Notes: generated from the sequence alone by a model not told the origin. Positions 1-7,439 are shown, numbered from the stretch's first letter. The stretch: 8,744 nt of DNA from an uncultured Collinsella sp. (GCA_958348565.1 CATVZP010000083.1:1-8744), one strand, 5' to 3'. A program made the numbers and translations.

Positions 1-2613
1 AACTGGGATCCGTACGGAAACACCCAGGGCATCAAGATTGCCATCGCCAACAACGATCGGGGCACCCAGAACGACCTGGTGGGCGAGCTCAACGCGGGCG
101 ACCAGGTCGTCGATCAGCTCAAGGAGAACGATCAGCTGGGCTGGACCTTCGTTGATTCGGCGGCCGACGCCAAGGAGGGCGTCGAGAGCGGTGAGTACTA
201 TGCGGCCATCGTAATCCCCAAGAACTTCTCGGATAACCTGGTCTCGATGCTCGACGGCAACTACCATCAGCCCAAGCTTACGTACTACGTCAATGAGAAA
301 AAGAGCGCAATTGCTCCCAAGGTTACCGACACCGGTGCAAACACCATCGAGCAGCAGATCAACTCGGAGTTCGTCTCCACGGTGGGCGAGACCGTTGCCA
401 GTATTGCCAAGGATGCCGGAGTCGATTTAAAGGACAAGGCAACCCAGACTCAGGATTCGTTGGCCGGTTCGGTATCAGAGGCATCCGATACGTTGGGCGA
501 AGTGCGCGATTCGATTGGCGACATGAATGCCGCCATCGATAAGACGAGTGGTTCCATTGCCTCGGCAGATGCAGCACTTGCCGGTCTGCAGGGTCAGGCG
601 CCGTCGCTGACGCAGGCGATCTCCCAGGGCAACGACCTGCTGGGCGAGGCTCGCGCCACGGCGGGTAACTCTGTCGCCTCGCTCTCCAAGGCGCTCTCGG
701 AAGGCAGCCTTGCGCTCACCAAGACGTCAGCCTCCGCGAACGCTGCGATTGGCAAGCTGACGGGCGCGGTCACATCTACGACCACCCGTATCGACAACTC
801 GCTTGAGTCTCTCCAAGCGACGATCGACCACAATAAGGCCGTTATCGGCCACTTGGAAATTCTCGTCAATGACACGTCGACAGGTTCCAAGGAAATTGAC
901 GCGCGCATTGTATCGACCATCGATATGCTCCGCGAGCAGAATGAAAAGCTTCAGAGCATCAAGGACGGCCTGTCTGCGCAGTCGAGCGCCATGGCGAATG
1001 ACGCCGCGGCTGTCTCGGGTGCCAGCGACGCTATCAATAACGCAATTCAGACCGGTGCGACCAACCTTGGCCAGGCCCAGACGGACCTGGGTCGAAACGC
1101 GCTGCCGAAGGCCTCGAGCGCGCTTGATTCATTTGCCGCCGTCTCGGGTGATCTGACGGGAATCGTGTCTGGCCTCACGCCTACTATTGCAAGTGCGCGC
1201 GGTACACTTTCGCAACTCAACGCTACGCTCGGTCAGGCCAAGACCACGCTGTCCCAGACCGATGCCTCGCTTGCCAAGGTCCAGGACAAGCTCGCAACCG
1301 CCGCCAACGACATCGCGGCGCTACAGACCTCCGAGTCCATGGGCGAGCTGGCCGACCTGATGGGCGTCGACGTCGATGACGTTGCAGACTTCATGGCATC
1401 TCCGGTCGAGCTGGCCTCAAAGTCAATTTACCCGGTCAAGAGCTTTGGTTCGGGCATTGCCCCGTTCTATACCAATCTGGCGCTGTGGGTGGGCGGCTAC
1501 GTGCTCATCGCCATCTACAAGCTTGAGGTCGACCGCGAAGGCATCGGCAGCTTTACCGCGCGTCAGGGCTACTTTGGCCGCTGGTTGCTACTGGTGATCC
1601 TGGGCGCGTTGCAGGCCATCATCGTTACGGTAGGCGATCTGGTGATTGGCGTGCAGTGCGTCAGCCCGCTGCTGTTCGTGCTGGGCGGCATCGCCATCTC
1701 GTTCACCTACGTCAATATCATCTATGCGCTGTCCACCACGTTTAAGCATATCGGCAAGGCTATCGGCGTCATTCTCGTCATCGTGCAGATCCCGGGTTCG
1801 TCGGGCATGTACCCCATCGAGATGATGCCCGGCTTCTTCCAGTGGCTGCACCCGCTGCTACCCTTTACCTACGGCATCAATCTGCTGCGCGAGACGGTCG
1901 GCGGCATGTATTCGTTCAACTACCTGTTTAACCTGTGCATTCTGGGCGTGTTCTTGATCGTGGCGCTCTTTATCGGCCTGCAGCTGCGTCCGCTGCTGCT
2001 CAACCTCAATCTGCTCTTTGATAAACAGCTTTCCACGACTGGTATGATGATTTGCGAGTCCAACGACCTGCCGCGCCAGCGCTACTCGCTGCGCACGGCC
2101 ATGCGTGTCATGCTCGATTCCGATTCGTACCGTCGCGAACTGCTCGATCATGCGGTCGCCTTTGAACATCGCTACCCGTACTACATCAAGGGCGGTTTTG
2201 CCGCCGTGGTGGGCGTTCAGGTCCTGCTCTTTGTCCTGTCGACGGTTCTCGATGTCGACAATAACGGCAAGATCATCCTGCTTGTCATTTGGATCATCTC
2301 GGTTATTGCCATCTGCGGCTGGCTTATCAATATCGAATATATCCGCGCGAGCCTCAATACCCAGATGCGCATCTCGGCGCTTTCGGATGAGGACCTGCGT
2401 CGCGAGATGCGCGAGCACACGGCCGCCATTCCTGCCGCCCGCCACATGTTTGGCCTCAACGCCAGCGAGCGTGGTGCCAAGGGCGGCGATCAGTCCGCGG
2501 GCCGCTTGCCGCATATAGGCTCGCACCATAAATCTCAGGGCAGCGACAGCACAGCCACAAATGATGGAGATACCACCGCGCTTGGCAAGCACTCCAAAGG
2601 AGGTGAGGCATAA
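1..2613 (+). CDS. YhgE/Pip family membrane protein, first of a tandem pair (5' partial)
   Basis: The reading frame is open from base 1, giving 870 residues to the TAA at 2611. Its first residues (NWDPYGNT) match residues 43-50 of the next gene product (SWDPYGNT), so about 42 residues, including the first membrane segment, lie outside the window. Partial-protein residues 1 to about 100 form the YhgE/Pip N-terminal domain. Residues about 115-450 are an Ala/Ser/Thr/Gln-rich, probably coiled-coil region. From about 480 comes the ABC-2-like C-terminal domain: membrane segments near 490-508, 525-550, 557-581, 584-600 and 641-662, with the family signature GSSGMYPIEMMP near 599-610 and a conserved Arg-Glu at 630-631. 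Unlike its neighbour it continues with two more hydrophobic segments (731-752, 758-779) and a polar tail. Relatives include Lactococcus Pip (phage receptor), Bacillus YhgE and EsaA of type VII secretion. The family assignment is firm; the transported substrate or partner is unknown. Confidence 0.9.
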   Translation, partial: NWDPYGNTQGIKIAIANNDRGTQNDLVGELNAGDQVVDQLKENDQLGWTFVDSAADAKEGVESGEYYAAIVIPKNFSDNLVSMLDGNYHQPKLTYYVNEKKSAIAPKVTDTGANTIEQQINSEFVSTVGETVASIAKDAGVDLKDKATQTQDSLAGSVSEASDTLGEVRDSIGDMNAAIDKTSGSIASADAALAGLQGQAPSLTQAISQGNDLLGEARATAGNSVASLSKALSEGSLALTKTSASANAAIGKLTGAVTSTTTRIDNSLESLQATIDHNKAVIGHLEILVNDTSTGSKEIDARIVSTIDMLREQNEKLQSIKDGLSAQSSAMANDAAAVSGASDAINNAIQTGATNLGQAQTDLGRNALPKASSALDSFAAVSGDLTGIVSGLTPTIASARGTLSQLNATLGQAKTTLSQTDASLAKVQDKLATAANDIAALQTSESMGELADLMGVDVDDVADFMASPVELASKSIYPVKSFGSGIAPFYTNLALWVGGYVLIAIYKLEVDREGIGSFTARQGYFGRWLLLVILGALQAIIVTVGDLVIGVQCVSPLLFVLGGIAISFTYVNIIYALSTTFKHIGKAIGVILVIVQIPGSSGMYPIEMMPGFFQWLHPLLPFTYGINLLRETVGGMYSFNYLFNLCILGVFLIVALFIGLQLRPLLLNLNLLFDKQLSTTGMMICESNDLPRQRYSLRTAMRVMLDSDSYRRELLDHAVAFEHRYPYYIKGGFAAVVGVQVLLFVLSTVLDVDNNGKIILLVIWIISVIAICGWLINIEYIRASLNTQMRISALSDEDLRREMREHTAAIPAARHMFGLNASERGAKGGDQSAGRLPHIGSHHKSQGSDSTATNDGDTTALGKHSKGGEA
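2596..2606 (+). promoter_or_regulatory. Strong Shine-Dalgarno inside the upstream gene
   Basis: AAAGGAGGTGA is an almost perfect complement of the 16S rRNA 3' end and stands 7 bases before the ATG at 2614. It is encoded within the last codons (Lys-Gly-Gly-Glu) of the upstream gene. The upstream TAA at 2611-2613 directly abuts the ATG. This fixes the start of the second gene and indicates that the two genes are on one mRNA and probably translationally coupled. Confidence 0.9.
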
Positions 2614-4803
2614 ATGAAGAACATCCTGCATCTGTTTAAGCGCGATGTCCAAAACGTGTCTCGCTCCGTGATCGGCTTGATTGTCGTGATGGGCCTCATT
2701 ATCGTGCCGTGTCTGTACGCGTGGTTTAACATCGCCGGCAGCTGGGATCCGTACGGCAACACCGGCAATCTTAAGATCGCCGTGGTCAACACCGATGAGG
2801 GTTACGAGAGCGATCTGATTCCCGTCGAGGTTAACGTGGGCGAAAACGTGACCGCCACCCTACGTGGCAACGAGAGCTTCGATTGGGTTGTGCTTAACGA
2901 TCGCGAAAAGGCTATCGAGGGCGTTAAGTCGGGCGCGTACTATGCTGCCGTCGTTATCCCCAAAACGTTTAGCGCTGACATGATGACGCTTTTCTCGGCC
3001 GACGTGAAACACGCCGATATCGAGTTTTACGAGAACCAGAAGGCCAACGCCATCGCGCAGATCGTGACCGAGAAGGGTTCGAGCGCCGTTCAGAACCAGG
3101 TTAACGAATCTTTTACCGAGACCATTACGAGCATCGGTCTTAAGACGGTGTCCAGCCTGCTCGATTACATGAGTACCGACCAAGTCAGCAACTTTATCGC
3201 CAACCTGTCCTCGACGCTCGGCGATTCGATTGAGGACCTGCAAGACGTTCAGGCCAATGCTTCGTCGCTGGCGGGCATTTTGAGCTCTACGTCCGATTCG
3301 TTGACGTCGGCGAGCGGTATGCTCCAGCAGACGGGTACGGTCGACGAGTCGACCAGGCAGTTGATGGAGCACGCCAAGAGCGGCATGAGCGATTCCAAAG
3401 AAGCGCTGAAGGCCGCCAACGACGCCATTAACGCCGCGATTGACGGAAGCGCGGGTTCGTTTGACAACGTGTCCGCTGAGCTTGCGAAGGCATTCGATGC
3501 CGCGAATCAGCATGTCGACCTTACAGTGTCACAGCTCAACGATGCCGCGGCGGCGCTCAATACACGTGCCGACGATATCGACGCCACGGCCGACCAGCTC
3601 CGCGGCTTTGCCGAGCAGGTCAGTGACGAAAAGCTCCAGGAGAGCCTCAAGTCTGTGGCAACATCGCTGGGCAGGATCGCGGCGGAGTATCGCAACAACG
3701 CCAAGGACCTAACGGCAACCGCTAAGTCCCTTTCTGACAGCATGGCGGAGGTCAACAACTCGCGTGCCGAGGTCGACCAGGCCATCGCCGATGCCAAGGC
3801 GGGTATCTCGGGTGCCAAGACTGACTACGACTCTACGTTTTCGGTCAAGGCCAAGGAGCTCAAGAAGACCATTTCGGGCGTTCTGGATTCCCTGAACGGT
3901 ATCTCGGGTGACTTGGATAGCGCCGTGAGCGGTCTGACCGACGCCTCTGGTTCGCTCGCGAAGGGTCTCTCCAAGGCCGCGGGGCTCGTCAACAAGGCTT
4001 CCGATCAGCTGGGCGAGGCGTCGGACAAGATCAGTGCCTTTAAGGACGAGCTTGATAGCGCTCTGATCTCGGGTGACCTGGCCACAATCAAGACGATGAT
4101 CGGCAACGATCCCGAGGGCCTGGCCGTGTCGCTTTCCGGCCCCGTCGCGCTCGACCGCAAGCCGGTCTATCCGATCCGCAACTACGGTTCGGCCATGGCG
4201 CCGTTCTACACGATTCTGTCGCTCTGGGTCGGCTCGATCGTGCTGGCGGCCATGATGAAGGTCTCGGTTGACGATGAACTCATCAACGAGCTCATCCCCG
4301 TGCGCCTGCACGAGATCTACCTGGGCCGTTATCTGTTCTTTGGCGGTCTGGCTTTGCTACAGGCGACGCTCGTGTGCGCGGGCGACATCCTGTTCTTTGG
4401 CATTCAGTGCGACAACCCGCTGCAGTTTGTGCTGGCTGGCTGGGTCGCGAGTCTCGTGTTCTCCAATATCGTCTACACGCTTACGGTTTCGTTTGGCGAT
4501 ATCGGCAAAGCGCTCGCTGTCGTGCTGTTGGTCATGCAGGTCGGCGGTTCGGGCGGCACGTTCCCCATCGAGATGACCGGTCCCGTGTTCCAGGCGATAT
4601 ATCCGTTCCTGCCGTTTACCCATGGCATCAACGCTATGCATGCCGCCATGGCCGGCGCCTACCATATGGAGTATTGGGTTGAGCTGGGCATTCTGGCGAG
4701 CTATCTGATTCCGTCGCTGGCTCTGGGCGTCGTCTTCCGCCGTCCGGTCATCAAAGCCAACGACTGGATTATCGAAAAGCTGGAGTCGACAAAGCTTATT
4801 TAG
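2614..4803 (+). CDS. YhgE/Pip family membrane protein, second of the tandem pair
   Basis: This 729-residue protein is a full-length family member. It has a short basic N-terminus, a membrane anchor near residues 17-39, and the conserved WDPYGN segment at 44-49. An N-terminal domain runs to about 170, followed by a long Ala/Ser/Asp-rich helical region (about 180-500). The C-terminal ABC-2-like domain begins at the YPIRNYGSAMAPFY stretch near 519-533, with membrane segments near 532-550, 572-595, 605-628, 630-650 and 690-712 and the signature GGSGGTFPIEM at 644-654. By family topology the helical region should lie outside the membrane. The start is fixed by the Shine-Dalgarno at 2596-2606. It is a clear paralogue of the upstream product but lacks that protein's two extra C-terminal membrane segments. 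It also lacks the Arg-Glu pair after the PFTYGIN-type motif, having His-Ala there. It probably acts with its neighbour at the cell envelope; substrate unknown. Confidence 0.92.
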   Translation: MKNILHLFKRDVQNVSRSVIGLIVVMGLIIVPCLYAWFNIAGSWDPYGNTGNLKIAVVNTDEGYESDLIPVEVNVGENVTATLRGNESFDWVVLNDREKAIEGVKSGAYYAAVVIPKTFSADMMTLFSADVKHADIEFYENQKANAIAQIVTEKGSSAVQNQVNESFTETITSIGLKTVSSLLDYMSTDQVSNFIANLSSTLGDSIEDLQDVQANASSLAGILSSTSDSLTSASGMLQQTGTVDESTRQLMEHAKSGMSDSKEALKAANDAINAAIDGSAGSFDNVSAELAKAFDAANQHVDLTVSQLNDAAAALNTRADDIDATADQLRGFAEQVSDEKLQESLKSVATSLGRIAAEYRNNAKDLTATAKSLSDSMAEVNNSRAEVDQAIADAKAGISGAKTDYDSTFSVKAKELKKTISGVLDSLNGISGDLDSAVSGLTDASGSLAKGLSKAAGLVNKASDQLGEASDKISAFKDELDSALISGDLATIKTMIGNDPEGLAVSLSGPVALDRKPVYPIRNYGSAMAPFYTILSLWVGSIVLAAMMKVSVDDELINELIPVRLHEIYLGRYLFFGGLALLQATLVCAGDILFFGIQCDNPLQFVLAGWVASLVFSNIVYTLTVSFGDIGKALAVVLLVMQVGGSGGTFPIEMTGPVFQAIYPFLPFTHGINAMHAAMAGAYHMEYWVELGILASYLIPSLALGVVFRRPVIKANDWIIEKLESTKLI

Positions 4804-4897
4804 TGTAACAGCGTGACATTGACGAAACATCGAGGTTCACTTTGCCGACGCTTTAGCGGGCTGGATTGCACGGGCCGCTTGGTTATTGCTACAGTAG

Positions 4898-4932
4898 CGG
4901 GGCGTGCCGGGGGTCCGGTGCGTCCCGTTTTT
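4898..4932 (+). terminator. Rho-independent terminator after the YhgE/Pip pair
   Basis: The arms 4898-4909 (CGGGGCGTGCCG) and 4916-4927 (CGGTGCGTCCCG) pair over 12 bp with three G-U wobbles and a 6-base loop (GGGGTC). They are followed at once by TTTTT and then ATTT. The complementary strand has no T-run on the other side, so the site works in the + direction. It ends the two-gene unit 95 bases after the stop codon. The 4804-4897 stretch before it shows no gene. Confidence 0.88.
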
Positions 4933-4934
4933 AT

Positions 4935-4963
4935 TTGACCATGAGGCGGCACGCAGCCATACG
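4935..4963 (+). promoter_or_regulatory. Candidate promoter for the DMT permease gene
   Basis: TTGACC at 4935-4940 matches five of six bases of a sigma-70-type -35 box. At 17-bp spacing the -10 position (4958-4963, CATACG) matches only three of six bases. A transcript from here would start about 35 bases before the ATG at 5004. A promoter is expected in this interval because a strong terminator precedes it, but the -10 match is weak, so this is tentative. The -35 box uses the end of the terminator T-tract. Confidence 0.3.
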
Positions 4964-4991
4964 CGTGCGGACACCACGCCCAGATTGAGTG

Positions 4992-4997
4992 CGAGGA
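4992..4997 (+). promoter_or_regulatory. Shine-Dalgarno that fixes the permease start
   Basis: CGAGGA lies 6 bases before the ATG at 5004. It favours that ATG over the in-frame GTG at 4989, which would lie upstream of this site and has no convincing site of its own. Confidence 0.65.
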
Positions 4998-5003
4998 TGT
5001 TCC

Positions 5004-5987
5004 ATGGCCCAATACGCTGCCAACGAAATCGAAAACTTGCCCGATAGCCCAGTAGCCCGTGAGGATTTGGGCGCGGGCGGTATTCCCCGGGGCGCCGGCG
5101 CACGCTCTCCGCTGTTCTGGAAGGTTCTGCTCCTTTCGGTGGCGGTCATCTGGGGCTACTCCTTTACCACTATGAAGGACGCACTCGGCACCATTCCGGT
5201 GTTCGCGCTGCTCTATGTACGTTTTCTGCCCGCAGCGTTGGTCATGTTTGCCGTCTTCCACAAGCGCATCATCGCGCACCTCAACGCTCGCAACCTGATC
5301 GTTGGCCTGAGTATGGGCGTGCTCATGTGGGCGGCCTATGCGTTGCAGACGGTCGGTCTGGCACATACTACGGCGGGCAAGAATGCTTTTTTGACGGGCA
5401 CGTATTGCATCCTTGTACCGTTCGCGAGCTATTTCCTGAGCGGCGAAAAGCTCACGCGCTACAACTTGGGTGCCGCGCTGCTGTGCCTAGCGGGCATTGG
5501 CCTCGTCGCACTCGATAGCGTTGAATTCAACATCGGTGACGTCATTACGCTGGCGGGTGCGGCCTTTTTCGCCATCCAGATGGCGGTGACTGCCAAGTAC
5601 GGTCGCAAAATGGACATCAACGTCATCACGTTTTGGATGTTTGTGGGCAACGGCGTGCTGAGCCTGGCAACGTCGCTGCTATTCGAGACCCAAGCGCCTC
5701 TGTCCGTGTGGACGCCGAGCTTTATCAGTGCGATGGCGTTTCTCTCGGTGGGCTGCACATGCGCGGCTCTGCTCATCCAAAACGTCGGCCTGGCGCATGT
5801 CCCGGCCTCGACGGGCTCGCTGCTCCTTTCGATGGAGTCGCCTTCGGGTGTGCTGTTCTCGGTGCTGCTGATGGGGGAGGCGCTCACCTCGCGCCTGCTC
5901 GCCGGCTTCGCGCTCATCTTCCTGTCGATTATCTTGAGCGAGACTCACTTCGATTTTTTGCGTCGAAAGCCGCGCCCGCAATTGTAA
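5004..5987 (+). CDS. EamA-domain permease of the drug/metabolite transporter (DMT) superfamily
   Basis: The 327-residue protein has the usual DMT length and about ten hydrophobic segments after a polar N-terminal tail of roughly 35 residues. Two EamA repeats are visible, about residues 40-172 and 180-315. The first opens with the characteristic WGYSF at 50-54. Each repeat carries a GLAH motif at the equivalent place (118-121, followed by TTAGKNAFLTGTY, and 262-265, followed by VPASTGSLLLSMESP), which shows the internal duplication of the family. Each is followed by the typical GEKLT/GEALT turn and a Gly/Ala-rich helix. The C-terminus is basic (RRKPRPQL), as expected for a cytoplasmic end. Such proteins export or import small metabolites such as amino acids, nucleobases or drugs; the substrate is not predictable here. 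The gene stands between two terminators and is probably transcribed alone. Confidence 0.92.
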   Translation: MAQYAANEIENLPDSPVAREDLGAGGIPRGAGARSPLFWKVLLLSVAVIWGYSFTTMKDALGTIPVFALLYVRFLPAALVMFAVFHKRIIAHLNARNLIVGLSMGVLMWAAYALQTVGLAHTTAGKNAFLTGTYCILVPFASYFLSGEKLTRYNLGAALLCLAGIGLVALDSVEFNIGDVITLAGAAFFAIQMAVTAKYGRKMDINVITFWMFVGNGVLSLATSLLFETQAPLSVWTPSFISAMAFLSVGCTCAALLIQNVGLAHVPASTGSLLLSMESPSGVLFSVLLMGEALTSRLLAGFALIFLSIILSETHFDFLRRKPRPQL

Positions 5988-5999
5988 ACAACTTGTTGC

Positions 6000-6025
6000 G
6001 CCGCCCTCCCGGGGCGGCATTTTTT
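6000..6025 (+). terminator. Rho-independent terminator after the DMT permease gene
   Basis: GCCGCCC (6000-6006) and GGGCGGC (6012-6018) form a perfect 7-bp all-G/C stem with a 5-base loop (TCCCG). A run of six T follows at 6020-6025. It begins 12 bases after the permease stop codon. There is no T-run on the opposite strand, so it acts on the permease transcript only. Confidence 0.92.
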
Positions 6026-6037
6026 ATGCCTCGCCCT

Positions 6038-6073
6038 TAAAGTAGTACCTTGCACTTTACGCTATCAAAGTGC
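6038..6073 (+). repeat. Overlapping inverted repeats in the leader of the amidohydrolase operon
   Basis: GCACTTT (6052-6058) and AAAGTGC (6067-6073) are a perfect 7-bp inverted repeat around an 8-base spacer. The left arm also pairs with an upstream copy: TAAAGT (6038-6043) and ACTTTA (6054-6059), 6 bp around a 10-base spacer. ACTTT is thus shared by two mutually exclusive pairings. The element ends 30 bases before the ATG at 6104. It could be an operator with repeated half-sites or an RNA switch; no T-run follows, so it is not a terminator. The repeats are plain in the sequence; their function is inference. Confidence 0.5.
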
Positions 6074-6092
6074 TTGCTGCAAAAACGATACT

Positions 6093-6098
6093 GGAGGG
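6093..6098 (+). promoter_or_regulatory. Shine-Dalgarno that fixes the amidohydrolase start
   Basis: GGAGGG is placed 5 bases before the ATG at 6104. It rules out the in-frame TTG at 6050 as the likely start, since that codon lies inside the inverted-repeat region and would add 18 residues unlike any M20 N-terminus. Confidence 0.8.
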
Positions 6099-6103
6099 CA
6101 TCT

Positions 6104-7399
6104 ATGGCACCAGCTTTGTCCGATCTTCAACCGCAATCAGCGCCCAAGGCCACCGCAGCGGCGCAGACCGCTATCGGTGACGGTCTTGTTGCAGAAGCTC
6201 AGGCTTTTGCAGACGAGCTCGCTGCGTGGCGACACGATCTCCACCAGATGCCCGAGCTGGGTAATAGCCTCCCACAGACCTCTGCGTATATCCAAGCGCG
6301 CCTGACCGAGATGGACATCCCATTTGCCACGCTCGTTGATGGTTCCTGCGTTGTGGGCCTTGTCGGCGCCGGTGCCGCCACGGCCCAAGGCAATGGCGTC
6401 TGCACGGACGAACAGGCCGGTACGGTCATCATGCTCCGTGGCGATATGGATGCCCTGCCTGTTGCCGAGGAGTCGGGCGAGCCCTTTGCATCCACCAACG
6501 GCTGCATGCACGCTTGCGGTCACGATATGCACGCGACGGCGCTGCTTGGTGCGGCTCGTATGCTCAAAGCGCGCGAGGCAGAGCTTGTTGATGCCAACGC
6601 TACGGTTAAGTTGCTGTTCCAGCCGGGCGAGGAAACCTTTGAGGGTGCCCGCGCCGCCATCGCCGACGGTCTGCTGCAGAACCCGCGTCCTCAGGTCGCC
6701 TTTGCCATGCATGTCAATAGCCAGTCGCCGCTTGGCCTGGTGCTCTACGGCAGCCCGGCGCTCTCGGGCGTGTACGGTTTTCGCATCACGCTTCAGGGCA
6801 AGGGCGGCCATGGCTCGAGCCCCGAGATCTGCATCGACCCCATCACGGCCGGCGTCCATGTACATCTGGCGCTTCAGGAGCTCATCTCCCGCGAGGTGCC
6901 GGCGGCCAAGGAGGTCGCGCTTACCGTTGGTAAGTTTGCCGGCGGTCTGGCCGCAAATGTCATCCCCGACACTTGTGTGCTCGAGGGAACGCTGCGTGGC
7001 TTCGACGTCGAGCTCATAGAGCACCTCAAGACCCGCATCGCCGAGGTCGTCAACGGCGTGGCCGCAACGTACCGCACGCCGGCGACCCTCGAGACGCTCT
7101 CGGATGTTCCCCCGCTCGTACTCGATGACGACATGACCCAGGCGTCGCTTGGCTACGTGGGCGCGGTGCTGCCCAAGGCCGCCTTCCTGCCGCTGTTCCA
7201 CGCCATGGCAAGCGAGGACTTCGCGTTGATTTCGAGCGAGATTCCGAGTGCGTACTTTACCGTGGGCGCTGCCGTGACTGATACGGACGAGCATTTTGCT
7301 CAGCATCATCCCAAGGCACGTTTTAGCGATGCCGAGCTTCCCCTTGGCGCCGCGGCTTACACGGCGGTCGCTTTGGGCTACATCGCCGACCACCGGTAG
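6104..7399 (+). CDS. M20D-family metal-dependent amidohydrolase (HipO/AbgB-like)
   Basis: The 431-residue cytoplasmic enzyme should hydrolyse an amide bond of an N-acyl amino acid, small peptide or similar conjugate with two bound metal ions. In order: RHDLHQMPELG near 43-53; LRGDMDALPV near 111-120; HACGHDMH with Cys138 and His140 as expected metal ligands; QPGEE with Glu176 (catalytic base) and Glu177 (ligand); AFAMHVN with His203; the dimerisation-domain motif GKGGHGSSPE followed by DPI; MASEDF near the C-terminus; and His401 in QHHPK as the last ligand. All catalytic and metal positions of the M20D subfamily are therefore present. GGHGSSPE resembles hippurate hydrolase HipO, but the substrate is not settled. 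The first 25 or so residues are a low-complexity extension with no signal peptide, and an insertion of about 15 residues precedes LRGDMD. The gene is followed after 40 bases by an MFS transporter, probably in one operon. Confidence 0.93.
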   Translation: MAPALSDLQPQSAPKATAAAQTAIGDGLVAEAQAFADELAAWRHDLHQMPELGNSLPQTSAYIQARLTEMDIPFATLVDGSCVVGLVGAGAATAQGNGVCTDEQAGTVIMLRGDMDALPVAEESGEPFASTNGCMHACGHDMHATALLGAARMLKAREAELVDANATVKLLFQPGEETFEGARAAIADGLLQNPRPQVAFAMHVNSQSPLGLVLYGSPALSGVYGFRITLQGKGGHGSSPEICIDPITAGVHVHLALQELISREVPAAKEVALTVGKFAGGLAANVIPDTCVLEGTLRGFDVELIEHLKTRIAEVVNGVAATYRTPATLETLSDVPPLVLDDDMTQASLGYVGAVLPKAAFLPLFHAMASEDFALISSEIPSAYFTVGAAVTDTDEHFAQHHPKARFSDAELPLGAAAYTAVALGYIADHR

Positions 7400-7439
7400 C
7401 ACCCAATCTTGCTACTCGTTTGTTTAAAAAAGGAACAGT

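Noticed and set aside
3..24. A 22-base near-identical match (one mismatch) to 2742-2763
   Set aside because: It encodes the conserved WDPYGNT segment in both paralogues. It is explained by shared ancestry and shared codon use, not by a separate repeat element.
79..2613. GTG at 79 as the start of the first gene
   Set aside because: The same frame is open to base 1 and encodes the conserved WDPYGN segment of the family before this codon. The gene is cut by the window edge.
1858..2652. Minus-strand open frame (264 codons) across the junction of the two YhgE/Pip genes
   Set aside because: It is a shadow of two clearly coding frames. No ribosome binding site or domain supports it.
4804..4824. 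TGTAACAGCGTGACA as an imperfect dyad, and TTGACG at 4819 as a -35 box
   Set aside because: The dyad has mismatches in both arms and the -35 has no -10 at usable spacing. Both lie before the terminator, where a promoter would have no gene to serve.
4888..4898. Small palindrome GCTACAGTAGC before the terminator
   Set aside because: It is only 5 bp per arm around one base and overlaps the base of the terminator stem. It is too short to support as an operator.
4989..5003. GTG at 4989 as the start of the DMT permease
   Set aside because: The Shine-Dalgarno CGAGGA at 4992-4997 lies downstream of this codon and is correctly spaced for the ATG at 5004.
6050..6103. TTG at 6050 as the start of the amidohydrolase
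   Set aside because: GGAGGG at 6093-6098 serves the ATG at 6104, and the extra 18 residues would be encoded by the inverted-repeat region.
6137..7402. Long open frame on the minus strand (421 codons) opposite the amidohydrolase
   Set aside because: It is antisense to a gene with all catalytic motifs intact. Its product is Arg/His/Gly-rich with no recognisable domain, as expected for a codon-bias shadow in GC-rich DNA.
7400..7439. Possible separate promoter or terminator between the amidohydrolase and MFS genes
   Set aside because: Only 40 bases are available. There is no hairpin with a T-run and no -35/-10 pair, only the Shine-Dalgarno of the MFS gene.
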